Source: Pterobdella sp. o SKG-2022 (lineage: Eukaryota; Annelida; Clitellata; Hirudinida; Piscicolidae). Taken from it: a DNA stretch of 64,000 nucleotides. A model generated the notes under the pieces. That model was not told the DNA's origin and did no database searches. It worked only from the letters and a program-made list of their open reading frames with translations. Position 1 is the stretch's first letter, and every line of letters begins with the position of its first letter. The stretch is taken from NCBI GenBank assembly GCA_964035795.1, contig OZ038323.1:2059744-2123743 (forward strand). The letters are read 5' to 3'. A program made the translations under genes and the position numbers. Shown piece after piece: positions 28,901-41,558 of this stretch.

Positions 28901-30302
28901 AAATGTGAAAGCTGAGCTTTGAAATAGTGATAATAATGTGACTAACCACTCCAGCATCGAGAGAAAGCATGGTGGACTTGACTGATGTATTGTTGCTTGT
29001 GTTTGTGATGCTTCTTGACACATTTGAGTTTATATTTTCGGGGGAAAGTATATTAGATGGTGTTGAAGTATTTTTGTTGTCAATGTTGTTGTGTAGAGGG
29101 TGGTTGAGATTGCTTGTGTCATTTTGTTGATTGTTGTTGTTAATGCTGAGTAAGGTTGATGGACCATTGATTGCAGCATTATTATTGTTGGTACAAATAT
29201 TTGGGTTTATATTTTCATTTGTACTTGTGTTGTTGTTTGTTGTACTGGAATTTATGTTGAGTGGATTGGTCTGATAACTGTTGTTGTTATAACTGATGCT
29301 GTTCATATTTTGTGTATAGTTGTTAGAGTTGGTTGTAATAGAGTGACTATTGGTATTACAATTGTTGATATTGTTTGTATTGGTGTTAGTGTTGTTGTTA
29401 ACGCTAATGTTGATACCATGAGGGTTTTGATGATTGTTTGAAAGAGGTGGAGGATTGACTATAGATGTGCCACCAGACATCATCATTGGATTCAGATTTA
29501 AGCCCCCTTCTATGAAAGAATTATGGGTGTTGGTTATAGCCATATTTCCAGGCATGGACTTGTGTCTAGAAAAATATGGAGCATGGTTCATCATATTTGG
29601 ACCATTAGGACCAATATTATTGCTGTTACTATTGACATAATTCATCATGAGTTGGTTATTGTGGTGGTACATCTGCTGCTGTTGTTGTTGTTGTTGTTGC
29701 TGTTGAGACATGTAGTGGGAAGGCATGAAGGCTCGCTGTCGATTGGCCATCATTTGTTGCATGGAAGATTGTGGCATCAAGCCGTGTCGGAAGTTATTGC
29801 CCCCTCGATTCATCATTGAAAGTTGACTGTTTGACATAGGATGGTGAGGCCTCGGCTCACTTGTACTTAACAATTGAGATAAGTTTTTATTCTTCTGTAT
29901 TGTTTCCTCATCTTTTGATAAAGTTACCATTGAAATACTATTGTTGCTACTGCTGTTATTAATGGCATTGTTGTTATTCAACATCGTATTGTTGTTATTT
30001 ATGATCGAAGTTGAGGTGCTACTAGGTATTGTCAAATTACAAGTTACTAATTTGTTCAATTCATCAGGCAGTTCAGAATTGAACTCATTCATCCAGTTAA
30101 GATCTAAAGTAAGTTTTAAAAATCAATACAGTTGCAAAAAAATTAATTCAAAACATTTAAAGGAATTTTGAAAGATATCAAAAAATTTGGAAAAAATTTC
30201 TAATCACATATCAAGATTCGAAAATGAAAATATTTAGGACTAACCATTATCGCAAGAAGAAGGGGAAGAACTCCTTGCTTTCTTAAGTGGAGGGCCTTCC
30301 AT
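16961..30302 (-). CDS. CREBBP: CBP/p300 histone acetyltransferase and transcriptional coactivator
   Basis: Nuclear lysine acetyltransferase that bridges transcription factors to RNA polymerase II. Exons (minus): 30302-30245, 30103-28947, 26840-26552, 26444-25886, 25792-25675, 25587-25455, 25381-23273, 23191-23076, 22983-22813, 22728-22571, 22006-21926, 21648-21592, 21305-21160, 20969-20675, 20494-20381, 20293-20089, 20020-19946, 19818-19732, 19628-19194, 19102-16961. All are in phase, 2834 aa. It starts [14 protein letters not shown], with a receptor box LSQLL further on. Domains by residue: TAZ1 about 440-535, KIX 665-750, bromodomain 1475-1580, RING/PHD 1623-1717, HAT 1718-2085, ZZ 2095-2145, TAZ2 2160-2250. 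HAT residues equivalent to p300 D1399/S1400 (YLDSVHFF), W1436 ([13 protein letters not shown]) and Y1467 (DWYKKML) are present. A Lys-rich autoinhibitory-type loop is encoded by exons 18-19. Linkers are extremely Asn/Gln/Ser-rich. The C-terminal 580 residues are Gln/Met-rich with no recognisable NCBD. Confidence 0.97.
26841..28946 (-). other. Large second intron of the CBP gene
   Basis: 2.1 kb of AT-rich intron between the exon coding for the N-terminal Asn-rich segment and the first TAZ1 exon. No open frame or repeat of note. Confidence 0.6.
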
Positions 30303-30924
30303 TTTAACTATCTACTGTAAATACATCAAATAAGGTAAACCAGACGACTAAGCTACATAATGAAATTAATCCATTTATCGATGATTCTTTCAAGTCATTA
30401 TTCTTCAATTCGTATAGTTTTTCTGCAAAAAAATGATCAAGTTTTAATATCAGAGCATTTACATGAAAGCCCAAACAAAAACACCGTAGTTAAATGGACT
30501 ATAAAAATTTTTAAAATATTTTATTTAAAATCTTCATCAAAATTAATCTCTATAGTGCGGTAACAAAAAATACGAGTAAACGCAAATTGAGGAATTGTTT
30601 GATTTTCATTGTTGTTAAAAACAAACTAGAAATCACTAAAATAATCGATTGAAGGAACGAAAAATGCGACAAAATCTAAAATTTGAATATATCTAAGAAC
30701 CTGGGTTGATCGTAATGCTTTCTTAAATTAGGAAATTTGGCAACAAAATACTTGTATTATTGATCAGACAAGTTTAGGAATCGAAATACAAAAAGGCTGA
30801 AAAATTGAACGAAAAACTCTTAAATACTAACCAATTCAGTTATATTATTTGTTAAAAATCCGATAAAGTGATTTAAATTTTTTTTTAATTTTCGCAAACT
30901 CTGTTGTAAAGAATCTTTTCTCAC

Positions 30925-31035
30925 CGATAACAAAATGGCGACGGTGCATAAACCGAGCCGCATCCGGACAGTGAAAATAAATTATTCATAATTATATAAT
31001 CACGTGGGTAAAATCAAGCGCTCCTATTGGCTGCA
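30925..31035. promoter_or_regulatory. Candidate CBP core promoter (YY1-, ETS-, E-box- and CCAAT-like sites)
   Basis: About 0.6 kb upstream of the CBP start codon, GC content rises locally. The stretch holds CAAAATGGCGAC (YY1-like), CATCCGGACA (ETS-like), CACGTGGG (E-box) and CTATTGGCTG (inverted CCAAT box) within about 110 bp. The motif names follow established consensus sites. That they drive CBP is inference from position, and it implies a non-coding 5' exon or a long 5' UTR. Confidence 0.35.
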
Positions 31036-32538
31036 GACTTGCTGGTTTATTAATTATTAATGAGTAGTTGTATCATTGAAGCTTAGCGCTCTAACAAATA
31101 AACTTAGTAAAGTGTTAAGTTTATATATTTTCAAAAAGTGAATTATGCTATTGAAAAAATTTTTTTGGTTTGAAATTTTTCTATTAAAATTAAACTTTAT
31201 AAAAGTTTTGTGATAAATATTAACCAACTAATGGAAACTTTTTTAAAATTTATTAATAACTTCATGGTATGAAAAAGTTTTTGGTGTTAATTGCTAATTT
31301 TTGTCAAGAAATTAAGCTGTAAATCATCATCTGCAATCATCATTTGAATTAAATGGCGCACTTAGGCGCTTTAAACGAATTTTTTTTTGATTTTTATTTA
31401 TTCAAGTTTATCGATTTAAGAATAGACGAGAATAGCGTATAATAGTTGTTTAAAACTAATCAATCGTAAATTGATAACGAAATAAACTGCAAAAAATACT
31501 AATTAACAGATAAGATACATTGAATGAAGCAAAAAAATAAAGCGCCATTGTTGTAAACTTGACTAAATATGTCTCTAACAAAACATGCAATATAAAAGAA
31601 CTATATGTAGCGTGATAACCTATTTCAGAGTCAACAACGGCCTAGAACTGTATCGGGTGGATGTTTTAAATTGATATTAGGCACTATATTAATACTTGGG
31701 AGGGATTAGCGCCAAAAAAAAACGCAGCATGCTTAACTGTTATGCTGTCACTTGTTACTATTTCAATCACCTACCTATTAATTCGATCATTCTTATTCAA
31801 AATATATTTAGTAAAGTAATTCATAAATTATAATTTTAAATTGATTTTTTGTATCAAAGATCGTTTTCTAGAAGCTAATTGCCATGATGAAATAACGCAT
31901 AAAATTAAAGCTCGACATCGTTATATGCTCTTTTTTATTGATAGCATTATTATCATTCTTATCACCATACTACCACCATCTCTTATCAGAATATCAAAAC
32001 ATATTTAGAGCACTTTTCGATATAATCTCCGAAATGATAATTTTTTTCATTAAGATATACAGTAGAACTTTGATATTCATTATTATGTAGTTGATTTGTG
32101 CGGAATCTAAACTTCCCTATCAATTCATATTAAGGCACATAGCTCCTATCAAAGTATGGCATGCAATTCATACAGTGTTTGTTGCATGTGGCAAGCTTTA
32201 ATGCTTGTGATATTGTGGTGTATCACACCAACTTATAATGAGTACATACGGTCTACAAATGAATGTAATGAAGCAAAGTTGACCGGTGGGCTCTATTTAC
32301 AATTGATAGGAAGAGTAGGGAGCTCTATTACACGCAACATCTCAGTACCGTTACATCTAATACTATTATTAATTCCTAATTCGTTTTTATCGATAATGTA
32401 TAGGTGAATAAGACTAAAGAGAAAATATTAACATAATTAGGAAGCCTGCATACGAGTTTGTGCACGCCTTGTCGAACAATGAATTCATACATATCTGCTA
32501 ATCGAACAAGTGTTTGAGCTCTCTCACGTACACACACT

Positions 32539-32657
32539 CACGTACAAAGTATTTACACGTACAGACTATTTTCACGTACAAAGTATTTACACGTACAGAC
32601 TTTTTTCACGTACAAACAGTTTTCACGTGCATGAAATGTTCACGTACACACAGCAAG
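32539..32657 (+). repeat. 17-bp minisatellite built on CACGTACA
   Basis: Seven CACGTACA or CACGTGCA cores start at 32539, 32556, 32573, 32590, 32607, 32624 and 32641, exactly 17 bp apart. Units alternate between endings AAGTATTTA and GACTATTTT, giving a 34-bp higher-order repeat in the first four. An eighth core at 32525 is out of register by 3 bp. Confidence 0.9.
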
Positions 32658-34543
32658 TAAAGACAAACATGTACACACCGTACACAACTACTTTTGCATA
32701 GTCTTGTTATGGTATCTATACGTGTGCCATAAATACACTAGATGTGAATCATTAACTACCATTTTGTATCTGTTGTGTGTGAGGCTACTTGAAAACATTG
32801 TTATAATGAGCACATATTCTTGCATTTTGATTTGAGCTTTTAAACTGTGCAGTTGATTTAAAGTCAGATCTGCATACTGGCGCATAAAACAATGTAAACC
32901 CAGCCCTAATTTTGGCTACAGTTTATAGGTGCGTGTAACTTCATGCATGTTAAAAGTTGTTATATTCAATTTCATCGCCAAATGAAAACATTTTCAAAAC
33001 TTAGAAGTTTTCCATGAGTTTCTCAATGGTGACTTGCAAACGCACTAAGACGGAGGGTGGCACATGTGTTGAAAACATACCAAGTATGCGCATGCGCAGT
33101 TGACATGCTACACCTCTGAACGTTCATACATGGATCTCATGGAAACATAAGCAATGTTCAAAAAAATATATATCCAGCATAATTTTGCATACTATTAAAT
33201 ATTTCTACACACGCACATCCCTACTTCCCCAGCTTTTTAAACACTAATTAAGTTTTCAGGTTTGTAAAAAAGTTTCAATGCGCAAACTCATTATAATGTA
33301 TGTGTCAGTACAAGCTTTGTTTGGTACTTATAAAGGGTTAATTTAATTTTTGTATGGCAGTTGTAAACAAATAATTTATAGCGCTGCACAAAATCAAAAT
33401 GGTGTCTTGGTTGACTAGATTAATTGGTCACCCTTCCAAGCATGCCTTATCTGGCCATTTGTAACACCCGCCTAATCTCTCGCATTGTATTTCCATACAA
33501 AATTTTTGAAATCAAAAATAAACAAAAATATAATTGTTGAAGAAATAGATGGAAGGAAAAGAGTATAGTTGATCAATAAGGGAAGATTACATTTAGCGCA
33601 CAGCTATTTGTCGGTGTTTTGTACGTATCTTCACGACATAACCCCACCTCCCTCCAATACACTTTTGCATCTTGAGCACATCATCAAGAACAATATGGAC
33701 ACCAGAGTTTGCAACAGAACATCAGCTGACGAAGGATGGGACCAGCCATCATGAATATTAATTAACTAAATACGCATGCATAATTAAAAAATAATAAGTA
33801 ATGTAGTTACCGTGATTGTATATTGATTAAGATGATAATAGCGAAGACTGAAGTGGCTGAAAGTTGCTCAAAGAGGTGTGCAGGAGTGTGGAGGAAGCAT
33901 AGCAACGTCAATAAACCAAATCAATACGCTCATTTTAACCGTTGTACATGGGTCAATCTACTAATTCAATTAATGATAATTAAATTGAAGTTTATTTTAA
34001 ACATAAAAGTTATCGGCGTTCACTTTTAAGTCTATCACGTGTGTTGCTATTTTTAGCGACTCTCTATCAGATTTTGGCATTATCTCAGCTTTGATTCAAA
34101 TAAGTGTATTGGAAGCCTTATTCTTTTTACTTTTTGCTCAAGCTTATATTGTTATTTTTATAACACTTCTAAAATCAAGTGTGAAAGATGAATTTGAAAA
34201 ATAAATTCATAAAAAAGTTTTTAGTATTTTGACTGAATAAGCAAAACGTGCGAAATCTATAAATCGTAGTAGTAATTGAAATGGGGATGACGACAACTCC
34301 GAGGTTTATGCTAATCATATGTCGCTGTTAATATTAAACATCCAATACAAAGTAAAATTTGGTCAGCCATTTTGAATTTTTTCGACGTATAATATTCAAT
34401 ATAAAATCAATTAAAAACCTCAAAGTAATTAGAAAGATTTTTTGTGTTTATATCTTCTTCACTTTTAACCATCGAAATAAAATATATGGGTATTACTAAA
34501 AGCGCAACTTCAAAAATAACTGAAGGAATTCTACAAAGCTAAT

Positions 34544-34952
<409 letters not shown>

Positions 34953-36354
34953 GATACTGGCATAATGATTGTAAGCAAGGAGCACACATAATATAGCATT
35001 AAATGATATCTAGAGATTGTTGCAATAGAAATATTCTATTATTAAAAGCTTAATTACTGTCAATATGTGACTCATATATATGATGATTCTCAATCGAAAT
35101 ATGCCTTTTGAAAGTCAATTATTGATTTCTGGGAGCTTCGTTCTTCACTGAGCATTCTCCTATGTACGTTTGAATGTGTTGAGTATAAAGACGAGCCTAT
35201 CTGCAACAAAATAAGCCATTAAAGTTTAGTATTATTTAATAGATGTGCATTTTGCCGCAGTGACATATTCGGCAGAAGCATGCGGAACCTTGCAAATTCT
35301 CATACAAAGATGTTTATTGCTGTTTATAGAGATTCTGCGGTGTAACATCACTACTATTATTTCTCCAACCTCTTTAATCGCAGCTCTAGTATGCATGTGT
35401 TTGTGTATGTGTGTGTTCGTTTTTGTGCGTGTGCATGTGTTAGCTAGTGTGCATGTGTGTACGTGTGAACATACATTGTTTATTTTGTGCACGTTTCACG
35501 CAATCTTAAAGTTTGCAAATGAATTTCAAAACCCATGATCTTTTGGATGATTTTAGAATATTCTCGAAATGCCAGATTTTAACGGTCGTATCGGTTGTGT
35601 GCACTAGTCTACACTTATTTCTTGTTTATTTGCGTATTGTTAATTGTGATTAGCTTCTATATTTAACTCTCATGATTTTACATTTTCTATCGGCATGATT
35701 TCTTAAGAATTTCATTTTTTTTTATAGTTTAAATGTTTTTACAATTAAACCATTAAGTAAATTAATTTTATTCTAAAGTTAATGAACTCGAAACTTTAAA
35801 ATTTTCTAAATAATAATAATAATAATAAAAATCAGAAATATTGAATACCGTGTTAAATTCAAAAAAAATTAACATAAAAAGTTAGATTCTTTAACTATTA
35901 AGGCACACAATAGACAGAGAATATTGATGAAGTTGCTATGAAGTGAGATTATATGAGCATGATGGTGCGAAGAATTAAAAAAAATAACCAAAATTAAATA
36001 GTGAAAACCAAATAAATTTTAGTACGGCCATAATACAATCATTTGGTTAACTAAGCAGTTGTAGTTTAAAATTACGTGGGTTTGCATCTGATGTTTTAAA
36101 CCATAAACATGAGATAAATTAAGAGTAGCAAACTGAGAAAAAGAGAATAGTTTTTTAATGAAAATAATTAATTTAAAAGCATATTTTACAAAAGTATAAT
36201 ACACAAAAACAAAAAAACGCATATGATACAAGAACTCAGTTTTAAAATTTCATTATGTGCACAAAAAAGCCAAAAAAAAACTTTCTAATTGAGAAAAAAT
36301 GGCTGAGGTTGAAGTATCATGCTGCGTGAGGAAGTGTGGATAACTTCGCTGAAC

Positions 36355-39300
36355 TCAAGCTTCAGAGTCTGAAATGTTCTCATTCCCATTCATCAGGTTT
36401 CCATTCGTGTATCTCCTTTCGTCTGATCTTTTAGCAAAGTGCCTTTTTTGTGAGTTTGTAGAAGAGGTTTCCTTCAAGTTGATTTTAGTGAAACCTCTCT
36501 TCGTTTGAGTTGGCAACTCGATGTCAAACACACTATTGTTGTCATACTCAATGTAAGGCTGTTTTTTCGAATTCCATTCAATCTTGCCATTTGAATCACC
36601 ATCTATCTTTCCATTAGAGTAACCATCCTCTCTTCCATTAAAATAAACATCCTGCTGGCCATTTAAGTAGTCATGTATCTTTCCATTCAAGGGTTTCTCC
36701 ATGTTTCCAGAACTTCTCTCTGCAACTTCCTCCACAATCCAGCCTCCATTAGTTACGTTGTTTTCTGCAATCGTAGATCTGGTACCCCTGTTGTTGTTGC
36801 TTCGATGTGTGTTGTTGTTAACCCTCACAATTTCAACAGCATCTTCTTCTTTTTCATCACACATAGTACACCTCACAAGACCATTTGCATCACATTTGGT
36901 GCATTTCAAACAGGTCATTAACTCCTCATTGAAACTGCTGTGGTATTTGTTACCGATGTAGACACCCATTTCATCATCCCCCACATCAGATCGACTCCTC
37001 CAGATCTTCTTGCTTCCATGGCAGACAGAACAAGGAGTGTAGTTAAAGCCCCCACACACAGCACAAGTCATATCTCCCTCCACTTTCTGTAACATTATTT
37101 ATAGGGGGTTAATAAAAAGTTAGTTGTAGGCTGGAAGTTTGTGAGATAGGTGTTGTTAGAGATGACAATGTATTAAGTATGAATGGATTTTACTTTGAAA
37201 TCTTGAAAGATTTTCTTGAGAACGTCTGTTTCATTGAGATTCAGAACTTCATTGTACCCCTGTCGAATTAAAAATAACTTTTAAATTGACAATAAAACTG
37301 TATAAAAGTTAGCCACTACTATTCAAGAGTAATATTTTCCTTTTTTCTAATCTTTTTATGGCTTTATGTTCAATCAAAGTTTTTTACATTTATGTGTCGC
37401 TTGTTTTATTTTTTATTGTTGCAAGATAAAAGACTTTTTTCGATACAAAATGAATTAATCATAAGAAGTTTTTCATACCCCTAAATCGAGATCTTCTACA
37501 AAGACTCTTGGTAGCTTCATCAGCATCTCCTCATACTCTTGCCTGGTGAAAGGATCTCCAGAACCCAGCCTGCTTTGCCTCTTGTCCCTCTCATCATTGC
37601 TCAATAGCATCTGCATTCTAAACCTGTTCATCAACTCTTCCGAGTTCTCTTCCGATATGTAGACATCCTTCTCTATGAAGTACACTCTGTGGTTTTGAAG
37701 GATCTGTTTCGAATGTTGGTACATTTGAGATTCGTGTGAACCAGATTTAAACAAATTTAATAGAAACAAATTAATTTGTGATTAAAAAGATTTCTTATAA
37801 TACATATATTTATTGAGAAATACAATAAAATATTATAGATAACACATAATATAATCAATATAGTAAGGTCCAACAACTAAACATGCGGTAAAATTTTGTT
37901 TCTTTCATGGCTCATAAGGATTGGGTAATGATTGCAATTGAACACTAAACAAGCGTAAATATCGAAAACTATAGTATATATCAAAACCTTGTATAGAATA
38001 GAAGAATAGACTATACACCACTATAGAAGGAAAAGACCGAAAACAAATTAGACACAATCCTACAGAGACCCTACAGACCTTCTTGACATGCATACACTGG
38101 TCGAAGGTCTTCCTGATGACTCCCATGCTGGTTGTAAACAGGGTCACCCTACCTCGAGACTTCTTTTGCAGCTTCTGCTCACCAATCAATGCATTTTTTT
38201 TTATTATTTATATGAGGCATATTGGTATCAAAATGAGGTAATTAATTTAACTAAGAACTTTCGAATACTTCAAAAAACAAAAAAGCCTTCTTAATTTAAA
38301 ATGGTAATTTAATGCGGTATTTATGAAGCGCTTTCTTTTATAGATCAAAGCGCTTGCTACAAATTTAATGTAGCGAAAACACATTGTGAAACAGGTGCCG
38401 ATTGTCGGTCCACGCGGGATCGAATCCGGTGACTTTAGATAATTAGTCTAATGAGCTAGACGGCCGAAAAATTTGAAAAAAAATCAAAAACCCTAAGCAC
38501 CTTAAGAGTGGATTGCTCTTTAATGTTGAAAAAAGCATTGACTCCAGTCTTAACAGCATCTTTGACCCCTCTCATCGATCCACGTTTTGATGTGATTTCT
38601 GACTTCTGCTTCCTCCTGAAGTACTCATGATCTTCAATGTTCTCTTCCGCTGTGTGCGTTTCTTGAGACCCTGCGTTCAAGCTGAACCGGCCTGGTTTGC
38701 TGGAGGTTTTTTTTATTTTCTGGGTTTCTTGTTGTCTTTGTTCATGCTGTACTACTATTGGTGCCATAACATCTCTTTCTTCTAAGTTGTTTATATACTC
38801 TTCATTGTTGGAATTTGTATATATTTTTTGTTCATAATGATCTATCTCGTCATCAATATTGGTAACCATGTCACCCACAAAACCACTATCTCTCACCTCA
38901 TCTTCGAATGAAATTTTTATCGTTTCCGACTGTTCATCTTCCCTTGACCCATCTTTTTCGTCCTCCTCCTCTTCATTATAATCTCTTTCTTTCAACAAGG
39001 TGGTGTTTTCTTTCAAATGATCACTAACCTCTACATCATTATATAGCTTGTTTGTATTATTGAGAATGTTGTTTGAAGTGGGCATGAAACTGTGTCTGGT
39101 GATGCTATGGTTGGGGATTTTGTTCTCGTTGTTGATGATAATCTCATTATTTTTTATCACAATCTTCGATACATTTTTATTTTTATCAATTTTCATTTTT
39201 TCAAACTTTTCTTCTTTATCATCAAAACTTTTATGATCTTTGATATTTTCAATTTCATTTTTCGCCTGCATGTGCCATTCAAACTCTTCATGTTTCCTTG

Positions 39301-40900
39301 CTTCAATTCCATCAATATATACATTATTACTATTATAAAACCGATGACCATCCCCACTATCTAATGCAGTATTGTTTGCGGATTCATTCATAATGGTTTT
39401 GACTTTGAAAGCTTCATCAACATCATTGTTTGTAAAAGTTGCTCCTTCGGGAGACATTCTTGGTGGTTTGGTGGGGGCTACAGATTGAGTGGGAAGTATA
39501 ACAGGGGACGATTCTTTTTGGGGTTGGTTGATAGGGGTTATGTTTTGTGAGGGCTGTTGGATGTAGTTAGGATTTTGTGAGGGTTGTTGGCTGGGGAGAG
39601 GGTTTTGTGAGAGGTGTTGGCTGAGGGAAGAGTTTTGTAAGAAGTGTTGGGTAGGAGAAAAATCATGCGTAAGGGATTCGATTGTTTTATCTTTGTTTTG
39701 TATTCCTTTAATTTCCACATGCTCGCTTGTGGTCAGTTTTGAGTCGAAACTTTTAATTTGTTCAGAAAGATTTTGCTCAAATTCATCTTTGTTATTCTCA
39801 GTTTTATCAATAGTTTCTAAGGCATTTGCATTGTCAATAACCGGTTTATCAATACTCGAAGTTGTTTCAACAATAGAAAATGTGTTATCGGGAACCTTAT
39901 TAACATTTTTCTTGGTGTCATTGGTTGATAAGTCAACTGTTTCTTTAGTGAGATTAATACTTGAAGGGTTGTTATTAACATAAGGAATTGTGTTTGCAGT
40001 GTTGGATGAGCTTCTGTTTTGTGGGGAGCCTGTGGTTACAGCTTTTCTCATTTGTCGCAGAGATTTCACTTCAAGTTTGGAGTTTTGTTGTAGTTTTTGT
40101 TGGTCTGCTTCTCGTTGTTGTTGTGCTTGTTGAGCTATGATCATCAGTTGCTCAATAGAGTTTAAAGAGTCTTTAGGTTTTTTTTCTTGTTTGTTGGCTT
40201 CGTAAGATGGAAGATGGAGTTCTGCCGGTGGGGATAACTCTTTGGTTTGCACTTGATGCTTGGGTTCAGTTTCTTCCTTTTGAGTCTGAGAGACTGTTTG
40301 TTTAGCAGGTTCAAGTGGTGGTGTGTACGTAGGTTGCTTATGCTTCACTATGTTGGTCTGTTGTGTAGGAAGTTCTAGTGGCGGTGATGCAAGGATAATT
40401 ACTTTCTTGGGAATTTCTACCTGACTTTTTGTTTGATCTTTGATATCACTCTTTTGAATACTTTTCACGTTGTAAGCACCGTTTGGAATACTTTCATCAA
40501 TGCCTACAGCGAACATTGAGATCTGAGGAGCACTGAGCTTTTCTTCCTCGATTGAAAGCTGTCTTTTAGAAAAATATTTTTCTGCCACTTTTTGCTTCTT
40601 GCGTTGTACTTGTGCATATTTGCCATACACCTCAAAGTTTTCAGATGCATCTGTGCTATTCCTGCTGAAAGTTTTGTTGAGCACGTAGTTCGAGAAGTTT
40701 TGACTGTTTCTACTTGAATCGATGTTTGTTTTATCGAAGCCATCGTTGACACTTAAGCCGATTTGGTTTAAGTTGTTTTGACTCTTTGATTTGGAATCTT
40801 TGTTGAATAACTTTTCAAAGAATGACTTGCCGCTCTTGTTTAAACTGAAAGTGCTTCCCGAGTTTGACGCCCCAAGCTGTCCCTTCTTCTTTCTGAACAT
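36355..40900 (-). CDS. Glutaredoxin-domain cysteine-rich (GRXCR1/2-like) protein with very long disordered N-terminus
   Basis: Vertebrate GRXCR1/2 act in actin-based stereocilia. The role in this animal is unknown. Exons (minus): 40900-38501, 38174-38079, 37703-37479, 37259-37194, 37086-36355, all in phase, 1172 aa. I chose the ATG at 40900 (MFRKKKGQLG); the upstream in-frame TTG is not a start. Residues 1-800 are low-complexity, with Gln/Ser/Asn-rich PSQNP-like repeats. The glutaredoxin-like fold follows: RVTLFTTSMGVIRKTF, then QNHRVYFIEKDV. It has a single Cys where active glutaredoxins have CPxC, as in the GRXCR family. Next is a cysteine-rich zinc-ribbon-like end with CAVCGGF, PCSVCHGSKK, CLKCTKCDANGL and RCTMC. 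After that comes a 150-residue tail with NGKIDGDSNGKIE repeats. Vertebrate relatives are about 250-290 aa, so most of this protein is extra. Confidence 0.85.
38304..38466 (-). mobile_element. tRNA-derived SINE in the first intron of the GRXCR-like gene
   Basis: Read on minus, the 5' part looks like a tRNA with an A-box-like TAGCTCATTAGA (38449-38459 region) and a B box GGATTCGATCC (38417-38427). The body contains TGTGTTTTCGCTACATTAAA and AGCGCTTTGATCTATAA, ending in ATAAATACCGCATTA. The body and tail recur at 61883-61984. The element takes up about half the intron, and its 5' end is 34 bases from the exon 1 donor. Confidence 0.75.
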
Positions 40901-41558
40901 TATCAAACAAGTTCTATTCAGATTTTTATAAGCAATGTGTTACTCTATTAAAGTTATTGTTTTATCATATCTTGTTTTATTTCCACTAAGTAAGTGAATT
41001 ATATAACTCGATAATCTGTAATTAATGCGCAAATAACGACTTCAAACACCATTAAGCAAAACAAGTTATACTTCACAGATATATGTGCAATGTGGCAATG
41101 GGCTTCACTGAAAATCTATAAGGGTTATTGAGGCTAAGCGAACATATATTCAAATGATTGACACACCTAATAATTCCTTAGCATTGTTCTGCTGGCAATT
41201 AGTCATAAAAGCTGCATGAATACATTAGGAGATCTCTAGTATTAAAAGCACATTTGTTTATTGCAACCGTTAATGGACGATATGTAGAAAGGATTAGATT
41301 AGACGTGAATACCGTGATGATGTCCTTCATCTCACCGTTGTTCTTAGGCGTTTTGAAACCTTTTCAACAGGACTTTTAGGAGCGTTTGAAGATTATGAAG
41401 CTTTGACAACAAATTTGATTTTGAGAAATTTTGGTTTAATTGGGCAGTTTAATCCATAAAAAATTTTGTCATCTAGTTACAATTTTTTGAATTTAAAAAA
41501 AAGTTCACTGTTTTTATTAAAAATCTAAATTTAAAAAAATAAATTGTTTCAATTCTTC
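40901..41558. other. Spacer between GRXCR-like 5' end and MPP10 3' end
   Basis: About 660 bp, AT-rich, holding the GRXCR-like promoter and the MPP10 3' UTR (both genes on minus). I see no specific motif or open frame worth reporting. Confidence 0.4.

Noticed and set aside
33700..33740. CTGACGAAG motif resembling part of a hammerhead ribozyme core
   Set aside because: No matching GAAA partner or flanking stems could be drawn.
38400..38466. Possible functional tRNA gene
   Set aside because: The A and B boxes are imperfect, no acceptor stem can be paired, and the sequence continues into a body shared with another locus, so SINE is the better call.
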